Shown here piece by piece: positions 50,101 to 55,606 of a DNA stretch of 64,000 bases. This stretch comes from Aurelia coerulea. Its lineage: Eukaryota; Cnidaria; Scyphozoa; Semaeostomeae; Ulmaridae. The stretch lies in the NCBI GenBank assembly GCA_039566865.1, contig CM076943.1, positions 21,441,163-21,505,162 of the forward strand. The letters are read 5' to 3'. The notes under the pieces are model-generated. The model was not told the DNA's origin. It saw nothing but the letters and a program-made list of their open reading frames with translations, and ran no database searches. Position 1 is the stretch's first letter. Every line of letters starts with the position of its first letter. The position numbers and the translations under genes are program-made.

Positions 50101-53100
50101 TATATTTGTTATCACTCCTGAGAGAGATGAAATGCACTTAGGTATTGTTCTGTGTGAGGAGATTCCGTACGATTTCATCAAGTGTTCTAGGCCCATTTTC
50201 AGGCATTTCACAATTATGACAGTTTCGTAAAGTCGAATTTACCTATGTTTGAGTGCTCACGAAAAGACGAGAAAAATTGCAGAAAGACTTTCCTAGTCTG
50301 TTGGCTTTTTAACTAGAATTTATAAATCATTTAAATCCATCAAGTAATCTTGATGCTATGAAATTTCGTAAGTGGGAACTTTTTCTGGCTCACTCTTTAT
50401 GTAGCCCAGCGTTCACAGTTGCATTCCAGATGCACTAAGTTTATTATTTGCATTCCATTTTATGCAGCGAAAAGCTCGGTATTTGAATCAGAAGCTAAAG
50501 CTCAAGAACCCGTTGGACAAGATGTTGAAGAAAGCTGCGCTGTCCTTGGTGGAGATCAAGATTCGGTAAATAATTACGTCAAGATCCTAAAGTTTCGGAT
50601 GGTAACCGTAGTGTCAGCTTAGTAACAGCTTAAGTAAGAGTAACATCTAAAGTAACAACTTAAGTAACAGCTTAAGTAACAACTTAAGTAACAGCTTAAG
50701 TAACATTAACAGCTAAAGTTACAGCTTAAGAAAGAGATTTTGTCGGAATCTCTTTGGTTCGAATTACCTTTAAAAGCGTCCGAAAGTAATTTCGCTGAAT
50801 TTCATATTCGCAATACTTTTAATTGAAACATTCCCTGCCGATCTATTGTAAAAATTTATTAATTCTATTTTTATGTATTTCAAGCTATTCCAAGCGTTCT
50901 TTTCAAGCCATGTCAAGAGAAGCCATTCTATGCATTCTAACCCATTTCAAGTGAAAGATTCGATCAATAAGCTGTAAAAAGGAACTTGTTTCTAACTTTT
51001 AAAAATAGTCAGAAAAATTTCGATTTAGATTTTTGTTTTGTTTGGCAAATTTTTTGTTTGGAAACTTTTTGCCCGTTGTTTTTTCCAAAACTTTTTGTCC
51101 GAAGCATTTGGTCGTTGACGAAAGTTTTGTTGATAGCTTTCCTTTTTTGCCTAAGGTGTTATTTTTCTCAATACTTTGGCTCGTTTGGATGCAGAGATAA
51201 AAAGCAAGTTTTCAGTTCGTAAAACCATGGGTAGTTAGACACTGCTGGGATGCTTCTATGGAGGAGCGTTGGATAATATGTATCTGCGGGGGAAATTGTT
51301 TGCAGTACTGCGGAGGAGATATCGAAAGAACGAAAATATTAAACTATTAAAATGATTCTTCTTTCTTAATTCTTCTCTCTCCTTCTCTCTTCGCTTCCGA
51401 TATCTCCTCCGCAGTACTATAAAAATTTCCCCCGCAGATATCTCCTCCGCAGTACTATAAAAAATTCCCCCGCAGATACATATTATCCGGCTCTTCTCCA
51501 TAGAAGCACACCAGCAGTGTCTAACTACCCATGGTAAAACTGGGACAGAAAACCTCCTGGTAGACGTAACCTTTTCCTGAAAACTTTGCAATGAACTTGA
51601 GAATATACCGGGTGTCGCGTGAGTCAGAAATCCACTGTGTGAAAAAGCGTACTGCAAAAACTATAAAACTGATCAAAAAATTAATGCTTTGTTGTCTGGC
51701 TGAGAGTGCCTTTTTGGATAGTTTATTCATAATTTACAGTGCATAATCTTAATATCAAATCAAGAAGTCGCGACAAACTAGCTTCCATGGGCTTTGATGA
51801 CAGAAACTGCAAATGAGTGCCTCAATTTAATTGATCTTTCAGCCATTAAAGTGGCAGAATAATGTTTTTTCAGCTCATTCACAACTTTCTAATAATTGAT
51901 TATGCTCTCTCATCAAGAGGTCAAAATTTTCACAATAGTGAACAGCCCATTTTGGCTGTTTTTTGGCAGATTAAGAAAGAGAACTTTTGACTAAAGTCTG
52001 ATTTCAAGAAGAACTAATGCACCTAAAATTATGAGAAAAATCTAAAAATGACGTTAAAAACTCTGTAAGGTAATTGAATAAAGAGTTTGCAAATTGGTGA
52101 GCTTTTCCTGTACGATTGTTAGAAGTGTGGCTGCATTTTTCGAACTCAACCGGTATAGCTCAGCTTTGATTGTCTAATGGATGCAACCAGTTGGTTAGTA
52201 GCCCAATAGAATGTCTTTCAAAGCAAGGTAAAAACGTTACCTTTTTGTACAAAAACACAGTAACAACATAGCGTATTGTCATCAATACTTCGTTCCCCTA
52301 GGGCGGGGGTACTCAATATTCTTTCCTACGGGGACGTGCCGCTGGACAGGGTATCATTTTCAGGATTCCAATTCTGGAATAGGGTATCATTTTTGCATAG
52401 TTGGCTCCATGTCAGGGTCCATGATTTTTATAATGGACTCAGTAACGTCGTTGTAGGTCTTTTGCATTCCGCGAATGTGATTTAAATCGTTTTGTATGGC
52501 AACATTCCCGCATTTTTTTACAAAGTCCAACTTTGTAATCTAAGTCTGATAGATTTCTTACAAATTTCCATGGCAGCGCACAATTTTGCAGAAACTCAAG
52601 GACAGGGTATTGTTGAAAAAATTGTGCTCCGGAACAGGGTATTATTTTCAGGAATTTGATTTCGGGACAGGGTGCTTTTCAGATTTTCCAGCGGCACCTC
52701 CCCTTGTGTTCGTAGACCAAGTACCCACCCTGGCCTTTGTTCTAAGATGACTTTTTGATGAGCTGCATGGACTTTTGAGTCAATCTTTTAGCCGTACTAC
52801 CACCTCGACCACTAATGTAAATTGGTGATTCGATGAAAGTCATTGCATCCACGGTGTTACATGTCGCTTGTTTTCTTTTTTAGGTGTGTAAAATTTGTTA
52901 TGATCCATTTGAGCAATTTTGGGATGAAACGCTAGAAGAATGGAGATATAAAGACGCACGAAGAGTAAATGGAAAGGTAACTCCTACTGAATTTTTTCAA
53001 ACTATAACAGAAAGTGCCTTCCCGAATAGAATTTAAAAAGAGCCTTGAATTACGGACTCATGGTAATATACACACACAGGATGCAACATTAGACATTGTA

Positions 53101-55606
53101 ATATGTGGCAAGAAAACTGTTAACTCCTGTAACAGAATAACAACCAAATTAACCTGTAAGCAGGGAGGAAACTGTCAAATTCTGCTGGAGAAACAAAAAA
53201 TTAACCTTACACCCTGAAAGGAGAGAAAATAAGTTAATGGCTGAATCAGAGAGCATTCATTGAATAACCAGAAACGCGTTTCATCGCACACTAGTCAGTT
53301 TGGTTCGTGCGAAGAACAAATTAACGACACTTGATGCTAGATGCAAGTATTAATTGCTGGAGGCTCAAAGATGCTACGGATAACTGTAAGCTCAAAGCAT
53401 GAATTTATTTAGATAGAAATTCAAGGACTATTAAGATGCCGGCGTCAACCCGACTCAGAGGCTATTCTGTAAATCTACCGTTCTAAAATAACAAGGAAAT
53501 AAAAGAAAAACGTTTCAGCGTATTTGTAAACTTTATATAGGGTATTCTCTAGTCGGTTTCAATGTTTGCACTGAATCCATTTGAAAAAGGGTCAGCTATT
53601 GCAACTAGGAACTCCGTTTTTGTTAAACCTTTACGAATGGTGTGATGAAGAAAGATGTGTTACTTAAAAGGCACTTCGAGTCTTAAGCAATCAATACTTA
53701 TATTTGGCATCGCTATCGCACTGAATACTTAGCCAACTTCAAATTAATAAATTGTAATTTGGCAATTTTGTTTTGGTGACTATCTAACACGAAATCAACT
53801 AAGTGTTGTATTAATTCATATTACCTCAGATAAGTCGATGCCCATCGGCAGCCTCATCGGTGAATTGACACTCTGATTATGAAGCTGCCGATAGGCTGTG
53901 AAATATTCAAGGTTGCAGCATTGATTTTGATTGTTTGATGATTAACTTTACGTACAAGACACGGGGTCAACTCAAAGATTTAGAAAAGAAGATATCACGA
54001 AGTGAATGAATAACAATTGTAATAATGACCAAATGTGGCATGTACAATTGTCAAAAACATTTGTAAATTATGTTAGCCTAAAGTTTCTGAAAGTAGTAGC
54101 TTTAAAATGCTTGTTTTTACTGTGTAAGATCTGCTAATGTATGGAGCTATTCTGTTTAAAAATTCATCTTTTCTGTATCGGTTTATTTCCTCGTAGACAT
54201 ATCACATCAACTGCTATAGCGATGTGGAAAGTGGTGACCTTCCAAGTTCGAGTGATGAAGAAATGCAGAGCTATGAAGAGCAGATTGATCCATATTGCGG
54301 CTCACCCTCATATGTGGACCAAACTTACACTATGTTTGATACAGATGCACCGCTAATAAGGCAAGATGACTTCGCAAGTGACCCCCATTTCAAGTCAGAA
54401 CTTAAAGCCCAGCAAGTAACTGAAATGGACCGTAAATCGCAAATCCTTTTCCCTCCTGCAATTTCACAACTTTTCAATCTATCTAATGTTAAACAAGAGC
54501 CTTTGGACATAGAAATGACACCTGAACAGGGTCTTCCGTTTCTCCAAACTATTAAAAGAGAGCCCGAGGAAAATACAGCGGAGTCTGTAGTTAAACCGGA
54601 ACCTGAAAATTTGGAGGCTCCCGGCATGGATAATGTAGATGGTATTGTGAGGACAGAAGAAACAAGTGGAACTACAGTAGCTATAAATCGGAATGAAGAA
54701 CCTTCCGCAAGTAACAGTGAACATATGCTGGTAACCGTCAAAGTAGAGCCTGACCAACCTGAAAGCGAAACCTCAGGGCTTCAAAAGATTAACACTGATA
54801 ATTCTCAAGATTTAAAGGATGAAGCATTGAGGCATCCAACGTCGACTCAAGAATCGACAGTTGAGTCATCGCCTAATGATCGATTGGAAAAACGACCTGT
54901 TGATGTCAAAATTGGTCTTGATTCGAGTTCCAAATTGACTGTTCAAGTTAGTTCTGACCAAAGTTTCAAAGTACCTGACAAGGATAAAACTATTGATAAT
55001 CCAATTTCGAAAATGTCAGATGATGTTGAAATTGCTTCTGATGCTGGTTCAACCGTGTCTGCCGAAGTTCAAATTGAGTCTAATGCCAGCTCCAAAGTTT
55101 GTGGTGAAATTCAAACTAATTCTGTTCAAGTTGATGCCACTGATACTATTTCTAAAGTTTCTGATGAGGTTCCAAGTGGCTCTGATCCCAGTGCTAATGG
55201 ATCAAAAGTAGTTCAGATTGTTGCTGATCCTGGTTCAATGGTGTCTCGTGCACTACAAATAGGCTCTGTTGCAAGTTCCAAATCATTTGAAGAGGGTCAG
55301 ATTGATTCCAATTCCAAAGTAACGGAAGAATGTGCAATTGGTGATGTTCTGAGTTTAAACGTACCAGAAGAAGAGGACAGTGGTTCTGGTTCAATTTCCA
55401 AAGTAGCAGAAGATGATCAAATTGGTCCTGATTCAAGTTCCAAAGTTTCCGAAAAAGACTCAGAAAGCACCAGCTCTCCACAAAATCCAGTTGTATCAAA
55501 TGAGTCGTTGTCAAAGAAAATTGATGAAAATTGTCAATCTGATGCTCTTGATATGAGTGCTATTAATAGTGATGATATAAAAAATGACGGAAATCCCCAG
55601 AGTTGA
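15751..55606 (+). CDS. PCF11: Pre-mRNA cleavage complex II protein Pcf11 (13 exons)
   Basis: PCF11 bridges the RNA polymerase II CTD to the cleavage/polyadenylation machinery and promotes termination. Exons: 15751-15924, 17050-17175, 18880-19059, 21707-21832, 26591-26782, 28253-29917, 31652-36105, 39486-39672, 40617-40797, 45718-45760, 50468-50565, 52884-52976 and 54197-55606. In order they give the CTD-interacting domain, a Glu/Lys/Gln coiled-coil-like stretch, two repeat-rich exons, two zinc fingers and an acidic tail. The start is the first ATG before AYQSSLNDLNMNSKP. The exon sum is 8,929 nt; removing one surplus base leaves exactly 2,976 codons including the stop, against about 1,555 residues in human. 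Intron 40798-45717 uses a GC donor. Exon 7 has a one-base frame slip at 34921-34926 and an in-frame TAA at 35817. The zinc-finger exons downstream are intact, so I regard the gene as functional, with sequence errors, polymorphism or a tiny unrecognised intron explaining the breaks. Confidence 0.93.
19132..19700. mobile_element. Possible one-ended CCGGGTG element in PCF11 intron 3
   Basis: ATGCCGGGTGTATCAGAAAAAC at 19133 resembles the left terminus of the TA/CCGGGTG element group. No matching inverted end was found, so the right limit is arbitrary. An 80-residue minus-strand frame (19390-19632) has no recognisable domain. The rest of the intron to about 21130 shows nothing else I can support. 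Confidence 0.35.
21130..21700 (+). mobile_element. Truncated non-LTR retrotransposon (CR1/L2-like LINE) 3' end
   Basis: Translation in the frame ending near 21369 gives LRILEIADLYETNILKLMHH, NYFMTIEGLLKYATRQA and, after one stop, LWNNLPKS. This is the order of the C-terminal end of LINE reverse-transcriptase polyproteins (K-L-.-D-.-Y, .-T-R-.-A, LWN.LP). A short 3' UTR follows, ending in TTGAATTGAAT, a typical CR1/L2 repeat tail. It is 5'-truncated and inactive. Its tail runs straight into the acceptor of PCF11 exon 4. Confidence 0.75.
21707..21832 (+). CDS. PCF11: PCF11 exon 4: start of the charged helical region
   Basis: 42 codons, phase 0 on both sides. After RDEVRPAALDDSILAENV it becomes Glu/Lys-rich (REQEEKLKAEEKRIKEELKK), likely a long helix that continues in exon 5. 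The acceptor TTTCAG lies immediately after a LINE tail. Intron 21833-26590 carries the foldback minisatellite (23805-25494) and the element at 25759-26568; 21833-23800 shows no other element I can define. Confidence 0.85.
23805..25494. mobile_element. Foldback element made of inverted 40-bp minisatellite arrays, 6-bp target duplication
   Basis: Outer inverted repeats TATGGAACGCCATTTGCACA... / ...TGTGCAAATGGCGTTCCATA are perfect through at least 70 bp. TACGCA is duplicated at 23799-23804 and 25495-25500. The interior is about 30 units of 40 bp in one orientation (to about 25040), then about 11 in the opposite orientation. Each unit alternates two palindromes, TTATGTACATAA and TTATGTGCACATAA, spaced by CCTATA and CTAGGA. 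Units differ mostly in the central dinucleotide of the second palindrome. The outermost unit of each arm carries the same extra T (TTATGTTACATAA). No coding frame. The superfamily is unknown. Confidence 0.93.
25759..26568. mobile_element. Foldback element 'AATAGACCATTTCGCAATTT' (copy 1)
   Basis: The arms start AATAGACCATTTCGCAATTT and end with the reverse complement AAATTGCGAAATGGTCTATT. They stay inverted-repeat over about 330 bp each, including GAGAGCGCGGCCC and ATGCGATGCTTGT. A shorter copy occurs at 60861-61287. It ends 22 bp before the acceptor of PCF11 exon 5. Confidence 0.88.
26591..26782 (+). CDS. PCF11: PCF11 exon 5: coiled-coil-like Glu/Gln/Arg helix
   Basis: 64 codons, phase 0. 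EDQEQLQRSRIEEEKAKRER... to ...QIRALKQLQGDL is heptad-like and very rich in E, Q, R and K. It corresponds to the QQLLAKQKQLLELQQKK-type helix after the CID in vertebrate PCF11. The acceptor TTAATAG is weak and the polypyrimidine tract is only about 15 nt, because an inserted element ends at 26568. Confidence 0.88.
26783..28252 (+). other. PCF11 intron 5 with a solitary element end
   Basis: Mostly unrecognised. Bases about 28130-28198 match the right end of the element at 41753-42357 (gattaaagctaaattcacatc ... GGGACACCCGG-TA), but no left end was found. This fragment ends 54 bp before the acceptor of exon 6. Confidence 0.55.
28253..29917 (+). CDS. PCF11: PCF11 exon 6: six 32-residue repeats, low-complexity Ala/Ser tract and NLS
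   Basis: 555 codons, phase 0. From 28370 to 28945 a 96-bp unit (VAQSKPSSVASNPVVASKHW...) is repeated six times without indels. A degenerate ASTPKISAS and SLATASSLA tract follows (about 29040-29290), then DEPPAKKRKAEKL, a classical nuclear localisation signal. The exon ends in MDNHEALLVE, which joins exon 7 LGKRLDSGEIT to rebuild the family's conserved 'RL.SGEIT.D' segment. DPRLARHLK near the start resembles the DPRL motifs of vertebrate PCF11. Confidence 0.9.
28370..28945 (+). repeat. Coding 96-bp tandem repeat (6 units) in PCF11 exon 6
   Basis: GTTGCACAATC starts units at 28370, 28466, 28562, 28658, 28754 and 28850. Each unit encodes 32 residues (VAQSKPSSVASNPVVASKHW + EKSPQKPLQSKP). Units are near-identical, mostly differing at single codons (K/T, K/E, S/P), indicating recent expansion or homogenisation. 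Confidence 0.95.
29918..31651 (+). other. PCF11 intron 6 with a pyrimidine-rich strand
   Basis: Bases about 30255-30480 are strikingly C/T-rich on the + strand. At 31600-31616 GGGACACACAG-TA looks like a decayed right end of a TA/GGGACACCCGG element; it lies 35 bp before the acceptor at 31651. No gene is seen, and open frames over the pyrimidine tract are compositional. Confidence 0.5.
31652..36105 (+). CDS. PCF11: PCF11 exon 7: giant repeat exon with frame slip and in-frame stop
   Basis: It starts LGKRLDSGEITKDAHDALVKQINLMYAVQ, the conserved segment after the central region. An R/S/D/E/K-rich section follows with eight exact 129-bp units (43 residues, 32264 onward). A Gly/Pro/Arg/His region comes next (from about 34120), then acidic Y/F/N-E repeats (34450-34650) and a 10-residue RFR(H/N)P(E/D)EMGP array (34830-35165), echoing the RFDGP-type repeats of vertebrates. 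NREPP repeats lie at 35300-35400. Frame 1 is open to 34942; the next frame is open from 34926. One surplus A in 34921-34926 explains this. A TAA at 35817 then interrupts the frame, which stays open again to the donor at 36105 (phase 1). An alternative donor lies at 36165. Confidence 0.88.
32190..33275 (+). repeat. Coding 129-bp tandem repeat (8 units) in PCF11 exon 7
   Basis: GATGGGT occurs at 32264, 32393, 32522, 32651, 32780, 32909, 33038 and 33167, all exactly 129 bp apart. The unit encodes 43 residues of the kind SDGSADSRERPIDRSVAAKE plus RQRDRSDSKEKQ..., a charged RS/RE/RD-type sequence. Differences are almost all substitutions; no unit has changed length. Frame 2 and one antisense frame are also free of stops here. 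Confidence 0.95.
36173..36769. mobile_element. MULE-type foldback MITE with 9-bp target duplication (copy 1)
   Basis: Ends AACAAGGACAG / CTGTCCTTGTT are inverted. GCGTAAGTA is repeated perfectly on both sides (36164-36172 and 36770-36778). A 9-bp duplication is the signature of Mutator-like transposases. The whole 597 bp is an imperfect hairpin (CACATCTGCCACGGGCATTTTATTT pairs across the centre). It inserted 68 bp downstream of the PCF11 exon 7 donor. A second copy is at 62471-63075. Confidence 0.93.
36952..39017. mobile_element. 2.07-kb TA-flanked element with CCGGGTGAGTCA termini
   Basis: TA-CCGGGTGAGTCAATAAAAGG at the left and CCTTTTTTTTACTCACCCGG-TA at the right. The left arm (TCGATATGGGAGATTTTCTAC, GTCCTCTTGGGAGAATGGA) is the reverse complement of the right arm of the element at 46604-47730. 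A short AAAG/TAAG microsatellite lies at 38087-38123. No transposase is visible; it is probably non-autonomous. Confidence 0.82.
39052..39240. repeat. Near-perfect palindrome (foldback repeat)
   Basis: The left half (cgctgcgctttatccgcc, gattttgtgaact, ggaggcttcc, ccaattgcgcagcc) is the reverse complement of the right half, with the centre near 39140. It immediately follows the 2.07-kb element. No flanking duplication was identified. Confidence 0.8.
39486..39672 (+). CDS. PCF11: PCF11 exon 8: segment leading to the first zinc finger
   Basis: Entered in phase 1 and left in phase 2. APASKPSSFIGVRELFQKLV then STGVID corresponds to the vertebrate VNDLLTKLLSSGIL helix. VGFVIEDLKR matches LTNFTVEELKQR, which directly precedes the first zinc finger. 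The sequence is conserved enough to fix the frame after the disturbed exon 7. Confidence 0.9.
39690..40120. mobile_element. Foldback repeat 'GGTTTCAAATCTTTAAA' family, partial, with nested hairpin
   Basis: Left-arm words (agcatatgtccaaatcttta, ggtgtaac, cctatttctttgaacc, catttcaggatgcgatgtca) match the copies at 7954-8477 and 44287-44795. At about 39893-40003 a 110-bp palindrome (GCCTGCGTGCAGA ... TCTGCACGCAGGC, with TTTCCACTGCGAAGG inside) has inserted into it. Confidence 0.65.
40617..45760 (+). CDS. PCF11: PCF11 exons 9-10: first zinc finger and CLP1-binding core
   Basis: Exon 40617-40797 encodes CASCGLRF...YRDHLDWH, a C-x2-C ... H-x4-H finger, then RSWFYFIE. Exon 45718-45760 (43 nt) continues QWLDMDDVTDLEEQ. 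Together W-F-Y ... QW ... DLEE matches the human WYYSLTDWIEFEEIADLEER segment between the fingers, known as the CLP1-binding core. Joining requires the donor GAG|GCAAGT at 40797/40798. The only nearby GT choice (40802) leads to a stop in exon 10. Confidence 0.9.
41243..41554 (+). mobile_element. tRNA-derived SINE with (TACC)n tail
   Basis: The 5' part resembles a Ser/Leu-type tRNA. Box A TAGCCGAGTGG is at 41253-41263 and a perfect box B GGTTCGAATCC is at 41305-41315. An unrelated body of about 150 bp follows, then a TACC tetranucleotide tail (41479-41554). The anticodon arm is badly paired, so it is not a functional tRNA gene. It lies in PCF11 intron 40798-45717. Confidence 0.85.
41637..42838. 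mobile_element. CCGGGTGCGCC foldback MITE (copy 3), interrupted
   Basis: TA-CCGGGTGCGCCAAAA at the left and TTTTGGCGCACCCGG-TA at the right. About 115 bp of the left arm is followed by a complete different element (41753-42357). The remaining sequence resumes at the homologous position, 'attttcagttttta(a)gagc'. Without the insert the length is about 595 bp, equal to the intact copies. Confidence 0.9.
41753..42357. mobile_element. Nested TA-flanked MITE with CCGGGTGTCCC termini
   Basis: TA-CCGGGTGTCCCAAA at the left, TTTGGGACACCCGG-TA at the right. The arms are inverted over a long distance (TTGACTCCAGCGATGTGAAT / ATTCACATCACTGGAGTCAA). It sits inside another CCGGGTG element, so it transposed later. 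A solitary right end of the same family is at 28130-28198. Confidence 0.92.
43144..43311 (+). repeat. Tandem duplication of an 84-bp unit
   Basis: Two copies of a unit beginning AAAATTTATTTCGCGAAATT start at 43144 and 43228 and differ at only a few positions. 84 is a multiple of three, which keeps a short open frame through both copies, but nothing suggests it is coding. Confidence 0.9.
43442..43597. mobile_element. hAT-type MITE with perfect 8-bp target duplication
   Basis: Termini CAGTGGCGGACACTT / AAGTGTCCGCCACTG are perfect inverted repeats. ACAAGGTC is duplicated at 43434-43441 and 43598-43605. An 8-bp duplication and a CAGTGGCGGA-type end are hallmarks of hAT non-autonomous elements. 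Long G and C runs sit just inside each end. Confidence 0.95.
43707..44280. mobile_element. Foldback repeat with TAGACTTATGACGATGAGTC arms
   Basis: TAGACTTATGACGATGAGTC at about 43716 and its reverse complement at about 44247-44266 face each other. The right end reads GGGACACCTCG-TA, again a TA-bounded GTGTCCC-type terminus; the left end is eroded. Confidence 0.65.
44287..44795. mobile_element. Foldback repeat 'GGTTTCAAATCTTTAAA' family (copy 2)
   Basis: Homologous over its length to 7954-8477: tagcataggttcaaaatc, acctatttcttttgattgaatgg, cgaaattacagcgtatttta, gaggatgtgac. The internal inverted block TTGGTGTAAA / TTTACACCAA is present near both ends. The right outer arm seems shorter than in copy 1. 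Confidence 0.8.
44902..45504. mobile_element. Complete CCGGGTGCGCC foldback MITE (copy 4)
   Basis: TA-CCGGGTGCGCCAAAATAA to TTATTTTGGCGCACCCGG-TA, 603 bp, colinear with 11081-11684 including the GGCAGGCCACAATAAATCG arms. It lies about 210 bp upstream of PCF11 exon 10. Confidence 0.92.
46332..46597. repeat. Long palindrome
   Basis: Arms TAGACTTG(G/C)CCCAAGTCTA, CTTCCGTCCGTCTAC and AGTTCCTGGATCCGC pair with their reverse complements across a centre near 46465. A short inner palindrome CGAGAGATATCTCTCG is at the tip. It directly abuts the element starting at 46604. Confidence 0.85.
46604..47730. mobile_element. 1.13-kb TA-flanked element with CCGGGTGAGTCA termini
   Basis: TA-CCGGGTGAGTCAGAAAAAA at the left; TTTTTTTCTGACTCACCCG(T)-TA at the right. 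Inward homology includes GGATATCAA / TTGATATTC-type words. The right arm shares long blocks with 36952-39017. A minus-strand reverse-transcriptase tail (46921-47265) lies in the interior. Confidence 0.85.
46921..47265 (-). pseudogene. Captured C-terminal fragment of a non-LTR retrotransposon reverse transcriptase
   Basis: The minus strand reads LTQLRVGLSKLNLHKFKHNF, DTINPMCPTSDG, then EDTEHFLLLCPSFDVQRQNL. This L-T-Q-L-R-.-G-.-S-.-L-N-.-H ... C-P ... E-D-.-E-H-F-L-L-.-C order is the conserved zinc-knuckle-like tail found after the RT domain of many LINE polyproteins. The usual second Cys of a CxxC is missing (CPTSDG). It lacks the catalytic RT core and cannot be active. Confidence 0.75.
47733..48435 (+). 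other. PCF11 intron 10, middle part
   Basis: A small hairpin (TGAGTCTCAGTTT ... AAACTGAGACTCATG, about 48160-48230) resembles the GAGTC arms of the repeat at 43707-44280. Nothing else is recognised. Confidence 0.45.
48439..48729. repeat. Near-perfect 290-bp palindrome
   Basis: Each arm is about 130 bp: AGGTAATGGCGTATGATTGT, CTTCGTTTCCTTTTT, a CT microsatellite, and TTCTCGTCTCCACCAAAAAT, mirrored after a roughly 30-bp loop near 48585. Very few arm mismatches suggest a recent origin or gene-conversion maintenance. Confidence 0.93.
48730..49752 (+). other. PCF11 intron 10, nothing recognisable
   Basis: No inverted repeat, coding similarity or RNA gene identified. Short open frames have no domain character. 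Confidence 0.45.
49753..50397. mobile_element. Foldback element with GAGCCAGAAA-type arms
   Basis: The left end TA-CCGGGCAAGCCAGAAACAAA and the right arm GGAACTTTTTCTGGCTCACTC are imperfect inverted repeats. They continue inward with TTTCATAGCACCAAG / CTTGATGCTATGAAATTTC. Fragments of the same family are at 5476-5540, 62095-62152 and 63737-63838. It ends about 70 bp before PCF11 exon 11. Confidence 0.75.
50468..52976 (+). CDS. PCF11: PCF11 exons 11-12: linker and first half of the second zinc finger
   Basis: Exon 50468-50565 (98 nt) encodes AKSSVFESEAKAQEPVGQDV..., equal to the variable linker after DLEER in vertebrates. Exon 52884-52976 encodes VCKICYDPFEQFWDETLEEW then RYKDARRVNGK. The C-x2-C pair and the 'FEQ.WDE..EEW' signature match human CEICQEQFEQYWDEEEEEW. 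The His and last Cys of the finger come from exon 13 (YHINCY). Confidence 0.92.
51225..51536. repeat. Palindrome flanked by CCATGGGTAGTTAGACACTG
   Basis: Arms CCATGGGTAGTTAGACACTG / CAGTGTCTAACTACCCATGG are perfect. Inner parts (GATATCTGCGGGGGAAATT-type, CAGTACTGCGGAGGAGATATC) pair less regularly, with a short direct duplication of CAGTACTATAAAAA at 51411 and 51449. It lies in the intron between exons 11 and 12. Confidence 0.85.
51608..52153. mobile_element. TA-flanked element with CCGGGTGTCGCG / CAACCGG ends
   Basis: TA-CCGGGTGTCGCGTGAGTCAG at the left and GAACTCAACCGG-TA at the right. The termini match only loosely beyond the last few bases, so this is a diverged or composite member of the TA/CCGGGTG group. 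Confidence 0.55.
52299..52735. mobile_element. Repeat family 'CGGGGACGTGCCG' (copy 2)
   Basis: It begins GGGCGGGGGTACTCAAT and ends AAGTACCCACCCTGG (inverted). Internal words tacggggacgtgccgc and several 'cagggtat' repeats match 14681-14997. It contains an insert at about 52500 with the palindromic phrase ACAAAGTCCAACTTTGTAATC, also seen near 38040. Confidence 0.7.
52977..54196 (+). other. PCF11 intron 12, nothing recognisable
   Basis: Only a short inverted pair (CATCGGCAGC ... GCTGCCGATAG, 53840-53895) stands out. No element ends, RNA genes or coding segments recognised. Confidence 0.45.
54197..55606 (+). CDS. PCF11: PCF11 exon 13: zinc-finger end and acidic C-terminal tail with SUMO-type motifs
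   Basis: It starts TYHINCYSDV, giving the H-x3-C of the second finger. An acidic tail of about 450 residues follows, rich in S, D, E, V and K. Four psi-K-x-E motifs followed by Pro or Glu stand in its first third: VKQEP, IKREP, VKPEP and VKVEP (about 54487-54760). Human PCF11 ends with comparable VKNE, VKEE and IKTE motifs, so the property is conserved though the tail is longer. The later half is a degenerate 'SDEVQI.SDPSSKV' type repeat. TGA at 55604. Confidence 0.92.
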   Translation, partial: TYHINCYSDVESGDLPSSSDEEMQSYEEQIDPYCGSPSYVDQTYTMFDTDAPLIRQDDFASDPHFKSELKAQQVTEMDRKSQILFPPAISQLFNLSNVKQEPLDIEMTPEQGLPFLQTIKREPEENTAESVVKPEPENLEAPGMDNVDGIVRTEETSGTTVAINRNEEPSASNSEHMLVTVKVEPDQPESETSGLQKINTDNSQDLKDEALRHPTSTQESTVESSPNDRLEKRPVDVKIGLDSSSKLTVQVSSDQSFKVPDKDKTIDNPISKMSDDVEIASDAGSTVSAEVQIESNASSKVCGEIQTNSVQVDATDTISKVSDEVPSGSDPSANGSKVVQIVADPGSMVSRALQIGSVASSKSFEEGQIDSNSKVTEECAIGDVLSLNVPEEEDSGSGSISKVAEDDQIGPDSSSKVSEKDSESTSSPQNPVVSNESLSKKIDENCQSDALDMSAINSDDIKNDGNPQS

